Assembly (NCBI RefSeq): GCF_029846115.1
Contig: NZ_JARVZZ010000001.1
Coordinates: 4,402,001 to 4,466,000, forward strand
DNA: 64,000 nucleotides
Origin: Serratia marcescens
GTDB taxonomy: Bacteria; Pseudomonadota; Gammaproteobacteria; Enterobacterales; Enterobacteriaceae
Direction: 5' to 3'
The position numbers were made by a program, and so were the translations under genes. Below, piece by piece: positions 1-6,526 of this stretch; position 1 is the stretch's first letter, and each line of letters opens with the position of its first letter. A model generated the notes under the pieces. It did no database searches. It saw nothing but the letters and a program-made list of their open reading frames with translations, and was not told the origin of the DNA.

Positions 1-1
1 A

Positions 2-631
2 TGCCTGATCCAACTGCGTAAAACGGACACCGGGCATCCGCTGCTGGGGCCGCTGGAAAATATCGACCGGCAGGCGCAGCGCGGCGGCGAGACGATTCAT
101 AACCTGCGCCAGTGGGTGCGGCCCACCGATGAGGCGATAGATCAAACGAGCTGGCGGCCCACTGCGGTAAGCGAAACCGCCGAGCGGGTGTGGATACTGC
201 TGCGCCTGACGCAGCGCTATCCCGACCTGACGTTGTTCAACAATGTGGTACCTTCGCTGACGCTAACCCTGCCGCCGGCGCTGCTGGAACAGCTGCTGGT
301 GAACCTGCTGCTGAATGCGGCGCAGGCCGGGGCCAATGCCGTCTGGCTTTCCGCCGCCGCGGGCGAACGGGCGATCGAGTTGCATCTGCAGGACAACGCG
401 GGAGGCATGACAACGGCCGGGCTGGAACAGGCTTTTCACCCCTTCAACACCACCAAAGCCGGCGGCATGGGGTTGGGGTTAGCCATTTGCCGGCGCCTGG
501 CCCGCTATGGCGGCGGCGAAATCCGCCTGGCTAATCGCCCGGCCCCCGACAGCCGCAATGGGCTGTGCGTAACGCTGCATTTCATATTGAACGATGAGGA
601 AAACCATGTCGCTAATTCATCTGGTGGATGA
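2..631 (+). CDS. ttrS: Sensor histidine kinase, C-terminal part (TtrS-like), cut by window edge
   Basis: The reading frame is open from the first bases and ends at 631, so only about 209 C-terminal residues are present. They hold the end of the dimerisation region (ENIDRQAQRGGETIHNLRQW) and a HATPase_c domain with an N-box (LLVNLLLNAAQAGANA), a G1 box (LQDNAGGM) and a G2 box (GGMGLGLAICRRL). The phosphorylated His and any sensing domain lie upstream of the window. The stop overlaps the start of a response regulator that closely resembles TtrR, so this is probably the tetrathionate sensor TtrS, which phosphorylates TtrR. The TtrS name rests mainly on that pairing; a DctB-like kinase is the alternative. 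The structural ttrBCA genes are not in view and would lie upstream. Confidence 0.75.
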   Translation, partial: CLIQLRKTDTGHPLLGPLENIDRQAQRGGETIHNLRQWVRPTDEAIDQTSWRPTAVSETAERVWILLRLTQRYPDLTLFNNVVPSLTLTLPPALLEQLLVNLLLNAAQAGANAVWLSAAAGERAIELHLQDNAGGMTTAGLEQAFHPFNTTKAGGMGLGLAICRRLARYGGGEIRLANRPAPDSRNGLCVTLHFILNDEENHVANSSGG

Positions 632-1205
632 TGACGTCGCCGTCACCGACGCCTGCCATTTTTTGCTGAGCAGCCTCGGCCACAACGTGCACTGCTGGAA
701 TGACAGCGCCGGCTTTTTGGCGCAGGCCGACCTGTTTCAGACCGGGATCGTCTTGCTGGACATGCGGATGCCGAAGTTCGATGGCCACCAGGTTTACGGG
801 GAACTGCGCCGCCAGGGCAGCACACTGGCGGTGGTGTTCCTGTCCGGCCATGGCGACGTGCCGATGGCGGTGGAACAGATGAAGCACGGCGCGGTGGATT
901 TCCTGCAAAAACCGATCGCCGCTGAACCGCTGATCGCCGCCCTCGAACGGGCGCAGCAGGCCTCCGCCGAGGCCTGGCAATGCCATGAAACTTGCGGCCG
1001 CTACCGCACGCTCACGCCGAAAGAACGCGACATCGCGCATCTGGTGGTGCGAGGCATGATGAACAGGGAAATGGCGGAACGGCTGAATATCGCCCTGCGC
1101 ACCGTGGAGGTTCACCGGGCGAAAGTGATGGAGAAAATGCAGGCCGCCAGCCTGGCGGAATTGGTGATTCAGCTGCAGGCTTTACCGCACGCCGCGCACG
1201 AATGA
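606..1205 (+). CDS. ttrR: Response regulator TtrR-like (FixJ/NarL class)
   Basis: This 199-residue regulator has an N-terminal receiver domain with the acidic pocket (VDDD) and the phospho-acceptor Asp in LLDMRMPKFDG. The switch region follows (GHGDVPMAVEQMKHGAVDFLQKP), then a C-terminal LuxR-type helix-turn-helix (LTPKERDIAHLVVRGMMNREMAERL, RTVEVHRAKVMEKM). The receiver and linker are very close to what I recall of Salmonella TtrR. TtrR activates tetrathionate reductase genes when tetrathionate is present. An in-frame ATG exists at 594, but the start at 606 has AGGA at suitable spacing and gives the family N-terminus MSLIHLVDDD. It overlaps the kinase gene by 26 bp, which indicates translational coupling. 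Confidence 0.8.
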   Translation: MSLIHLVDDDVAVTDACHFLLSSLGHNVHCWNDSAGFLAQADLFQTGIVLLDMRMPKFDGHQVYGELRRQGSTLAVVFLSGHGDVPMAVEQMKHGAVDFLQKPIAAEPLIAALERAQQASAEAWQCHETCGRYRTLTPKERDIAHLVVRGMMNREMAERLNIALRTVEVHRAKVMEKMQAASLAELVIQLQALPHAAHE

Positions 1206-1262
1206 ACGCATCGTGCAAAATTCCGCGCCCCCTCTTGCCAACCGACCTTCCTCAGGCCAGAA

Positions 1263-1282
1263 TACTGTACATTAAATCAGTA
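1263..1282 (+). promoter_or_regulatory. LexA operator (SOS box) upstream of dinI
   Basis: TACTGTACATTAAATCAGTA fits TACTG-N10-CAGTA exactly, the outer form of the enterobacterial LexA consensus. It ends 14 bp before the dinI start, a position where bound LexA would block transcription. It predicts DNA-damage induction of the downstream gene. Confidence 0.85.
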
Positions 1283-1296
1283 TTTACAGGTGAGTC

Positions 1297-1539
1297 ATGT
1301 TTGTAGAATTGGTGTACGACAAACGCAACGTCGCTGGGCTGCCCAACGCCGCCGAGATTATTCGCAACGAGCTGGAAAAACGCGTGCATGCGCTGTTCCC
1401 GGGAGCGGACGTGCGCGTGAAGCCGATGCAGGCCAACGGCCTGAACTCCGACGCCAGCAAAAGCGATCGTGAGAAGTTGAACCGAATGTTGGAAGAGATG
1501 TTCGAAGAAGCGGATCAGTGGCTGGTCACTGAGATTTGA
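1297..1539 (+). CDS. dinI: DinI-family SOS modulator
   Basis: An 80-residue protein of the DinI family. DinI binds RecA; it stabilises the RecA-ssDNA filament at moderate levels and inhibits UmuD and LexA processing at higher levels. Recognisable features are the family length, the central segment ELEKRVHALFPGADVRVKP, the SKSDREKLNRMLEEMFEEADQW helix and the acidic C-terminal end (WLVTEI) that in DinI mimics DNA. The start at 1297 is preceded by an AGGTGAG ribosome site and by a consensus LexA operator. It is transcribed alone, with a hairpin just after the stop. It could be a DinI paralogue, since the N-terminal half differs from E. coli DinI. Confidence 0.8.
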   Translation: MFVELVYDKRNVAGLPNAAEIIRNELEKRVHALFPGADVRVKPMQANGLNSDASKSDREKLNRMLEEMFEEADQWLVTEI

Positions 1540-1550
1540 ACCCTACCTGA

Positions 1551-1579
1551 TAGCCGGCTCATCCTCCGGCTATATTTCT
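1551..1579 (+). terminator. Hairpin after dinI
   Basis: A 7-bp stem, TAGCCGG (1551-1557) with CCGGCTA (1566-1572), has an 8-nt loop and is followed by a weak T-rich stretch. It lies 11 bp after the dinI stop and is a plausible but not strong intrinsic terminator. Confidence 0.5.
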
Positions 1580-1697
1580 GCCAGAATAAGCCATCGGCTC
1601 CTTCCCCTCCGTGATGAATGTCCAAGCTCCATGCGGCAGATGAAAGCCCGCCTAATAGGTTAATTTGATCCTCCGGTGTCAGCATGCAGCGCATAAC

Positions 1698-1724
1698 AAA
1701 AAGCCCCAGCATCTCTGCTGGGGC
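1698..1724 (-). terminator. Terminator of the tRNA-Ser/tRNA-Thr transcript
   Basis: Read on the minus strand, GCCCCAGC pairs with GCTGGGGC across a 6-nt loop, followed by five T. It lies just past the 3' CCA end of tRNA-Thr. Confidence 0.85.
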
Positions 1725-1732
1725 CTCTGTCA

Positions 1733-1808
<76 letters not shown>

Positions 1809-1814
1809 TGAATT

Positions 1815-1902
1815 TGGCGGAAGGACAGAGATTCGAACTCTGGGAGCTGTTACACTCGACGGTTTTCAAGACCGTTGCCTTAAACCACTCGGCCATCCTT
1901 CC
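1815..1902 (-). tRNA. serT: tRNA-Ser (anticodon TGA)
   Basis: An 88-nt minus-strand tRNA with a long variable arm, as expected for serine. The acceptor GGAAGGA pairs with TCCTTCC, then G-CCA. The anticodon stem-loop CGGTCTTGAAAACCG places TGA in the loop, the variable arm pairs GAG with CTC, and the T-arm is CAGAGTTCGAATCTCTG. The encoded CCA ends at 1815. It is the first gene of a two-tRNA unit with tRNA-Thr. Confidence 0.95.
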
Positions 1903-1913
1903 AATGGGCGCTG

Positions 1914-1942
1914 ATATTAGCGATACCGTTATGAAATGTCTA
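1914..1942 (-). promoter_or_regulatory. Promoter of the tRNA pair
   Basis: On the minus strand, TAGACA (-35, 1937-1942) and TAATAT (-10, 1914-1919) are separated by exactly 17 bp. A GC-rich discriminator follows before tRNA-Ser, as is usual for stringently controlled stable-RNA promoters. Confidence 0.65.
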
Positions 1943-2014
1943 TCGTTTTCATGCAAAAAAATGGGATTGGCGGCGCAGTTGCCTAAACTTCAGGCCTTAA
2001 ACGCTTAAAAAATG

Positions 2015-2041
2015 AAAAGCCCCGCGCAAGCGAGGCTTTTT
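2015..2041 (-). terminator. Terminator downstream of osmE
   Basis: GCCCCGC pairs with GCGAGGC across a GCAA loop, with A4 on one side and T5 on the other, so it can act in both directions. It lies just beyond the osmE stop and is assigned to osmE. Confidence 0.75.
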
Positions 2042-2059
2042 GGGCCGGCCGAAACGCGA

Positions 2060-2389
2060 TTACTTCGGCTGCGAATCGTAGTCTGAACAGGTTTGATAGC
2101 CCTTGTTCATGACATGGCCCGTGTCGTTGTAGCTGACAAAGTACGTCTGCACCTTGCCGTCGCGCGGCGCCACCGCATAGGTGTCGCAGGTGCCCTGCGC
2201 ATGAACCAGCGTGGCAGTGGTCGACGGCGGACCGGCGATAGCCCGCACCTGCTGCTTGGTCATCCCTACTTTGACATCGCTGACCACCGGCTCATTGACA
2301 TAACTGGCTGCACGATCATAGGTGGTGCAACCGGCAAGAATGGAAAATACCGCCGCAGTGCCGACGGCCAAAACCAACTTCTTCGTCAT
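2060..2389 (-). CDS. osmE: Osmotically inducible lipoprotein OsmE
   Basis: This 109-residue protein begins with a lipoprotein signal peptide (MTKKLVLAVGTAAVFSILAGC), with lipobox LAGC and the lipidated Cys at about residue 21. The mature part is a SmpA/OmlA-like fold with the family motifs VKVGMTKQQVRAIAGPPS and GTCDTYAVAPRDGKVQTYFVSYNDTGHV. This matches OsmE of E. coli nearly end to end. OsmE is a small outer-membrane-directed lipoprotein induced by osmotic shock and stationary phase; its biochemical role is not known. The start has GAGGAC upstream. It is monocistronic, with its own promoter and terminator. Confidence 0.93.
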   Translation of the reverse strand: MTKKLVLAVGTAAVFSILAGCTTYDRAASYVNEPVVSDVKVGMTKQQVRAIAGPPSTTATLVHAQGTCDTYAVAPRDGKVQTYFVSYNDTGHVMNKGYQTCSDYDSQPK

Positions 2390-2424
2390 AGTTTGTCCTC
2401 TTGGAGTGCATTTGTTGTCCCCTA

Positions 2425-2453
2425 AGTCTAGAAGCAGGAAGGCTTTTCTACAA
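2425..2453 (-). promoter_or_regulatory. Promoter of osmE
   Basis: On the minus strand, TTGTAG (-35) and TAGACT (-10) are 17 bp apart. The -10 lies in CTAGACTTA, close to the sigma-S-type sequence CTATACTTA, which agrees with the known stationary-phase and osmotic induction of osmE in E. coli. Confidence 0.6.
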
Positions 2454-2516
2454 ATTCCCCTTTGTCGATCGGTGCGCTTTTGCCCTCAGGAGGCCATCGC
2501 CAACACGCCATCAGAT

Positions 2517-2984
2517 TCAAAAACCGAAATCGCTCAGCGCCGGAACAGCGTCCGGGCGCCGACCGAGCGGCCAATAAAAACGCCGATCCTGTTCGCGGAT
2601 CGGCATGTCATTGATGCAGGCATGGCGGTTGATCATCAGCCCCTCCTGATTGAACTCCCAATTCTCATTGCCGAAACTGCGATACCAGTTGCCGGAATCG
2701 TCGCGCCATTCATAGGCGAAACGCACCGCGATGCGGGCGCCATCAAACGCCCACAGCTCCTTAATCAGCCGATACTCCAGTTCTTTCGCCCATTTGCGTT
2801 GCAAAAAGCCGACCACCGCTGCGCGGCCATCGACAAACTCCGCGCGGTTACGCCAGTGGGTATCGAGGGAATACACCTGCGATACGCGTTCAGGATCGCG
2901 GCTGTTCCAGGCATCCTCCGCCAACCGCACCTTCTCGATGGCGGATTGGCGGGTAAAAGGTGGCAATGGGGGTTTAATGCTCAT
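2517..2984 (-). CDS. NTF2-like DUF1348 family protein
   Basis: A predicted 155-residue cytosolic protein of the SnoaL/NTF2-like fold, DUF1348 type. Family segments are [52 protein letters not shown] and [14 protein letters not shown]. The catalytic or binding role of this family is not established. Two in-frame ATGs lie at 2990 and 2984. AGGAG abuts the first and stands 6 bases from the second, so 2984 is the better start. The gene is divergent from a TetR regulator and shares with it a 54-bp region containing two identical palindromes, so it is probably the repressor's target. Confidence 0.8.
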   Translation of the reverse strand: MSIKPPLPPFTRQSAIEKVRLAEDAWNSRDPERVSQVYSLDTHWRNRAEFVDGRAAVVGFLQRKWAKELEYRLIKELWAFDGARIAVRFAYEWRDDSGNWYRSFGNENWEFNQEGLMINRHACINDMPIREQDRRFYWPLGRRPDAVPALSDFGF

Positions 2985-3007
2985 GTTCATCTCCTGGGTG
3001 AAAGCAA

Positions 3008-3061
3008 GTAGACAACTCTGTCTACGACATTACGCTAGCGCAAGTAGACAGAGTTGTCTAC
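3008..3061. promoter_or_regulatory. Twin palindromic operators between NTF2-like gene and tetR-type gene
   Basis: GTAGACA-ACTC-TGTCTAC lies at 3008-3025 and GTAGACA-GAGT-TGTCTAC at 3044-3061. Each is a perfect 7-4-7 palindrome, and the second is the exact reverse complement of the first. Their centres are 36 bp apart. The position between divergent genes, one encoding a TetR regulator, makes them its likely binding sites for autoregulation and target control. Confidence 0.85.
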
Positions 3062-3091
3062 AATCACTCAAAAATAGCCTGGGAGAAAATG

Positions 3092-3670
3092 ATGACCGCC
3101 GATCTCGACGCCTTGCCCGCCCGCCAGCGCATCCTGCTGACGGCGCACGATCTGTTTTATCAAGAAGGGATCCGAGCCACCGGTATCGATCGGATCATCA
3201 AGGAATCGGGCGTGACCAAGGTGACGTTTTACCGCCACTTTCCCAGCAAGAACGACTTGATTACGGCGTTTTTGACCTATCGCCATCAGCAGTGGTTAGC
3301 CTGGTTCAGCACAGCGTTGACCAGGCATGTGGCGCAGAGCGGCGGATTGCTGCCGGCCCTGGCGCCCTGCCTGGCGGAATGGTTCGACGATCCGCGCTTT
3401 CGCGGCTGCGCGTTTATCAATACGGCGGTGGAGCTTGCCGACCTGCTGCCGGAAAGCCTGCACATCGCCGGCCAGCATAAGCGGCGGATGGCGGACGAGC
3501 TGGCACGTCACCTGCCCGCCGGCCCACAGCGGGAACAGCACGCAGCGATGTTGGCGATGCTGATCGACGGTGCCATCGTCAGAGTGCAGATAGAGCGGCA
3601 ACCGCAGGCCGCGCTGCAGGTGCTGAATGCCGCGTTGGACATGTTAGCGCAAGGCGGGTTCGATCAGTAA
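3092..3670 (+). CDS. TetR/AcrR family transcriptional regulator
   Basis: About 192 residues. The N-terminal TetR helix-turn-helix spans roughly residues 10-57 (ARQRILLTAHDLFYQEGIRATGIDRIIKESGVTKVTFYRHFPSKNDLI), with the typical YRHFPSK end. The rest is the variable helical ligand and dimer domain, containing FRGCAFINTAVEL, a motif of a common TetR subgroup. ATG codons occur at 3089 and 3092; GGGAG at 3081 is spaced better for 3092. The two palindromes just upstream are its probable operators. The inducing ligand cannot be told from sequence. It converges with the glyoxalase-like gene and overlaps it by 7 bp. Confidence 0.9.
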   Translation: MTADLDALPARQRILLTAHDLFYQEGIRATGIDRIIKESGVTKVTFYRHFPSKNDLITAFLTYRHQQWLAWFSTALTRHVAQSGGLLPALAPCLAEWFDDPRFRGCAFINTAVELADLLPESLHIAGQHKRRMADELARHLPAGPQREQHAAMLAMLIDGAIVRVQIERQPQAALQVLNAALDMLAQGGFDQ

Positions 3671-4080
3671 TTGGCCCAAATGCCCGGCGTCACCAGTTCC
3701 AACAGGTGGGCGTCGGGATCGCGAAAATAAATGCTCTCCCCGCCGTGTTCCCAGCGCATCCGCCCCTCAATCTCCACGCCGTTGGCCATCAGATGCCGCT
3801 CCCAGTGCGGCAATTGCTCTTTCGCCACCGCCAGCCCGATATGCGCCGGCCCCACGCCATCGTGCGCGGGAATAAACCCGGTCGGATAGTGCGCCCCGCT
3901 TAGCGAATCGCCCTCGATAAACAGCAACAGTACGCTCCGATCGCCGACGTTATAGGCGCGAAACCGTTCGTTGGCGACCATCGTCGGCAGCTTCAGCACC
4001 TCCCGGTAAAAAACGTCCGCGCATTCAATATCGCTGACGTACAACACCGTTTCGATCACCTTATCGATCTTGAGTTCCAT
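3664..4080 (-). CDS. VOC (glyoxalase/bleomycin-resistance/dioxygenase fold) protein
   Basis: A 138-residue single-polypeptide VOC protein made of two beta-alpha-beta-beta-beta units. The first unit is VIETVLYVSDIECADVFYREVLKL and the second is VGPAHIGLAVAKEQLPHWERHLMANGVEI, ending in SIYFRDPDAHLLELVTPGIW. The candidate metal ligands are His in PAHIGL and Glu in LLELV. The reading frame is open further upstream, but GGAGGTGAT directly before the ATG at 4080 and the family N-terminus fix the start. Function within the fold (glyoxalase, fosfomycin or antibiotic binding, dioxygenase) cannot be assigned. It overlaps the convergent TetR gene by 7 bp. Confidence 0.85.
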   Translation of the reverse strand: MELKIDKVIETVLYVSDIECADVFYREVLKLPTMVANERFRAYNVGDRSVLLLFIEGDSLSGAHYPTGFIPAHDGVGPAHIGLAVAKEQLPHWERHLMANGVEIEGRMRWEHGGESIYFRDPDAHLLELVTPGIWANY

Positions 4081-4182
4081 ATCACCTCCGCTCTGTTTGC
4101 TGTACTGACAGCGTAGGCCGGATGGAGGCGATCGGAAGCGCTTCCCGTGCCGGCAACGGCTCAATTCGTGCTTTTTACCGGC

Positions 4183-4208
4183 AAAAAAAACGCGGCCCGA
4201 AGGCCGCG
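4183..4208 (-). terminator. Terminator of ompC
   Basis: On the minus strand CGCGGCC pairs with GGCCGCG across a TTCG tetraloop, followed by eight T. It lies 23 bp past the ompC stop and is a strong intrinsic terminator. Confidence 0.92.
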
Positions 4209-4231
4209 CTGTGTCATTCACACGCTGGTGC

Positions 4232-5362
4232 TTAGAACTGGTAAACCAGGCCCACGGCAACTACGTTGTCGGTGTTGATGCCGGCAGCGTCGGTGAAATC
4301 GTTGTTGTCCACCAGGTTGATTTTGTAATCAACATAAGTAGACATGTTTTTGTTGAAGAAGTAGGTCGCACCCAGGTCGACGAATTTGACCAGATCTTGA
4401 TCGCCGTAGTCCTTGCCGTTGCCGGCACGGCCCAGGTCTTTACCTTTGGTCTGGTTATAACCCACGAACGGACGCAGACCGAAGTCGAACTGGTAGTGCG
4501 CGTAGGCTTCGAAGCTCTGCGCCTTGTTAGCGTAGCCATAAACGCTGCTATCGGAACTACCGAAACGCGCCGCGTTGTAGGACTGGGTGAACATCACCGC
4601 CAGGTAAACATCGTTGGCGTCATATTTCAGACCGCCGGAGTACCCTTCAGCCTTGTCGCCGCGGCCCATGATGTTCTGGTGACCGTTACCGCCATTCTGC
4701 TCGCTGGTGCGGCGAGAGTTGAAGAAGGCGCCCGCGGCGCTGATGCCGTAGCCCATGTCATAGCTCATGGACATACCGTAGCCTTCGCCGTTTTGACCCA
4801 GAACGTCACGACCGTTGTTGGTCTCTTCGCCGTTGCCGTTTTTACCCTGGTACTGCAGGGCGAAGTTCAGGCCGTCAACCAGACCGAAGAAGTCGTTGTT
4901 ACGGTAGGTCGCCAGGCCACTGGAGCGCTGGAACATGAACTGGTCGGCGCCATAGGTCATACCGTCGAACTCAGGCTGCAAGTCGGTATACGCCGCGACG
5001 TCGTACAGCACGCCGGTGTTACGGCCGTAGTCGAAGGAGCCGTAGTCGCCGAATTTCAGACCGGCGAAGCCGTAACGGGTGAAGTTTTTGTTGTCCTGGC
5101 TTTCAGCGTGGTTCAGGTTCGCCTGATATTCCCACTGGCCGTAACCGGTCAGTTGATCGCTGATTTGCGTTTCGCCGCGCAGGCCAAAACGCATATAAGA
5201 CTGATCGCCGTCCACGCCGTTGTTGCTGGAGAAATAGTGAAGACCGTCGACTTTACCGTACAAATCCAGTTTATTACCGTCTTTGTTGTAGATTTCCGCC
5301 GCGCCTGCTGTGCCTGCAACCAGCAGTGCGGGTACCATCAGAGAGAGTACTCGAAGTTTCAT
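4232..5362 (-). CDS. ompC: Outer-membrane general porin OmpC
   Basis: A 376-residue trimeric porin of the OmpC/OmpF/PhoE family. It has a 21-residue Sec signal peptide ending [29 protein letters not shown]. The 16-strand barrel pattern, the constriction-loop region with [26 protein letters not shown], and the C-terminal YQF needed for BAM assembly are all present. It permits diffusion of small hydrophilic solutes, including many beta-lactams. The ompC assignment rather than ompF rests on the divergent micF RNA next to rcsD, as in E. coli, and on OmpR sites upstream. AGGATAATAACG precedes the ATG. Confidence 0.93.
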   Translation of the reverse strand: MKLRVLSLMVPALLVAGTAGAAEIYNKDGNKLDLYGKVDGLHYFSSNNGVDGDQSYMRFGLRGETQISDQLTGYGQWEYQANLNHAESQDNKNFTRYGFAGLKFGDYGSFDYGRNTGVLYDVAAYTDLQPEFDGMTYGADQFMFQRSSGLATYRNNDFFGLVDGLNFALQYQGKNGNGEETNNGRDVLGQNGEGYGMSMSYDMGYGISAAGAFFNSRRTSEQNGGNGHQNIMGRGDKAEGYSGGLKYDANDVYLAVMFTQSYNAARFGSSDSSVYGYANKAQSFEAYAHYQFDFGLRPFVGYNQTKGKDLGRAGNGKDYGDQDLVKFVDLGATYFFNKNMSTYVDYKINLVDNNDFTDAAGINTDNVVAVGLVYQF

Positions 5363-5450
5363 CGTTATTATCCTCGTTAATTATGTCGAGCTACGGCCAC
5401 TGCCCTTTTCGAGCATTATTAGCACGACTGTGCATTACCATTCTGGTAAC

Positions 5451-5534
5451 AAGGGTTATATTAATCCAGAAAGAAAATGATACCAAGTATCCGATAGTGT
5501 TTCATTGTAATTAATAAAGGTTTCAAAATGTAAA
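5451..5534 (-). promoter_or_regulatory. ompC promoter with OmpR-binding boxes
   Basis: On the minus strand, TTGGTA (5481-5486) and TAATAT (5458-5463) are separated by 17 bp, which places transcription start near 5451 and gives a leader of about 90 nt. TTTACATTTTGAAACC at 5519-5534 matches the E. coli C1 box almost base for base. ATTACAATGAAACACT and GGATACTTGGTATC follow at C2- and C3-like positions. Control by EnvZ/OmpR (osmolarity, pH) is therefore expected. Confidence 0.82.
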
Positions 5535-5673
5535 TACGCGCGAACTTTCACAAAACCTTACAGACAAACAAAATAAAGCACTTAAAGACAAAGAATAGAT
5601 TAATTGATAAAAAATCATGTAGTTATACATATCTTTAAGAAAAAAAAGCCAACCATACAATCGAGCCAACCAA

Positions 5674-5718
5674 TAAGCACATTGTGCCAAAACGTTGCCC
5701 GCACGCAGCCGCTATAAT
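5674..5718 (+). promoter_or_regulatory. micF promoter with MarA/SoxS/Rob box
   Basis: TATAAT at 5713-5718 lies 6 bases before the expected micF 5' end. No good -35 exists. Instead GCAC-N5-GCCAAAA at 5677-5692 fits the core of the marbox consensus and covers the -35 area, the arrangement of an activator-dependent class II promoter. E. coli micF is activated by MarA, SoxS and Rob in this way. Confidence 0.72.
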
Positions 5719-5724
5719 CACCTC

Positions 5725-5814
5725 GCTATCATCATTATTTTCATTATTACCTTCATTATCCGAGATCCGAGGATAATTTCTGCATTCCTTTAACCGGCTT
5801 CTGGCCGGTTTTTT
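5725..5814 (+). ncRNA. micF: MicF antisense small RNA
   Basis: A roughly 90-nt RNA divergent from ompC and upstream of the rcsD region, the same context as in E. coli. It starts GCTATCATCATTA, the conserved MicF 5' end that pairs with the ompF ribosome-binding region. It ends in an intrinsic terminator, AACCGGC-TTCTG-GCCGGTT followed by a T-rich tail (5792-5818). The middle differs from E. coli. MicF works with Hfq to block ompF translation under redox, antibiotic, thermal and osmotic stress. The ompF target is outside the window. Confidence 0.9.
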
Positions 5815-6064
5815 ATTTCCCTCCACACGTCCCTCACCATTTCGACTCGTACAAATAGCACGCAAATAAATAACCTTATGATATAGTTTCATTAATTTAC
5901 TTTCGCACTAATTGCTAATCTCTTCCCTTATTTTAGTCTACAAATTGTAATTGCTTTTCATTTCATGCTTTATCTCGCCGATTATTTCCCGCCGCAGGCA
6001 TAATTAGCCGCAGAGTTTCCGTTCTGGTAATCTGAAAAAAACGCACCCTCAGCGAGTAAAATTC

Positions 6065-6472
6065 ATGATGCCCTTTCAACCCGACGCGCTATGGCGGCGG
6101 CTACAAACCTCTCCCTTCCGCGCTCGCTTCCGTTTAAATGCCAAAGACCAAACGTATCTCGACGGCAAGGGATTGCCGCTGATACTCAGCCATGCCCGCG
6201 ATTTTATCGACCGCCGCCTGGCCGCCGCCCATCCTAAAAATGACGGCAAGCAAACGCCGATGCGTGGCCACCCGGTGTTCGTCGCCCAGCACGCTACCGC
6301 CACCTGTTGCCGAGGTTGTCTGGAAAAGTGGCACGGCATACCGCAGGGCGTCGCACTGGACGAGCAGCAAAAGGACTATATTGTCCAGGCTATCGCGCTG
6401 TGGCTGGTGCGCAGAGGCGGTGCCAGGAACCTGTCAGGCGCGAATATTTTCGACCCGGATCGCGGATTGTGA
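6065..6472 (+). CDS. DUF4186 family protein
   Basis: A 135-residue soluble protein with the family signature QTPMRGHPVFVAQHATATCCRGCLEKWHGIPQG at about residues 64-97. The CCRGC cluster with nearby His residues looks like a metal or redox site, but no function is established for the family. The N-terminal half carries SPFRARFRLNAKDQTYLDGKGLPLILSHARDFI. The start at 6065 is an ATG-ATG pair with only a weak ribosome site. It stands between micF and an MFS gene; E. coli has neither gene at this point. It may be co-transcribed with the MFS gene 54 bp downstream. Confidence 0.8.
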   Translation: MMPFQPDALWRRLQTSPFRARFRLNAKDQTYLDGKGLPLILSHARDFIDRRLAAAHPKNDGKQTPMRGHPVFVAQHATATCCRGCLEKWHGIPQGVALDEQQKDYIVQAIALWLVRRGGARNLSGANIFDPDRGL

Positions 6473-6526
6473 TAAAAACTGTCAGTAACTTTCACCATTC
6501 TTTTGACCCAAGATCCTGACGCTTAC

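Noticed and set aside
4110-4135. A REP-like fragment (GTAGGCCGGATGGAGGCG) between the VOC gene and ompC
   Set aside because: Only one partial arm resembling an E. coli REP sequence; there is no inverted partner or second copy in the window.
4211-5380. A 389-codon plus-strand frame opposite ompC
   Set aside because: It is the antisense shadow of a well-supported porin gene; its Val/Ala-rich translation shows no family features.
5635-5892. An 85-codon minus-strand frame between ompC and the DUF4186 gene
   Set aside because: It runs antisense through micF and its promoter, has no ribosome site and no recognisable features.
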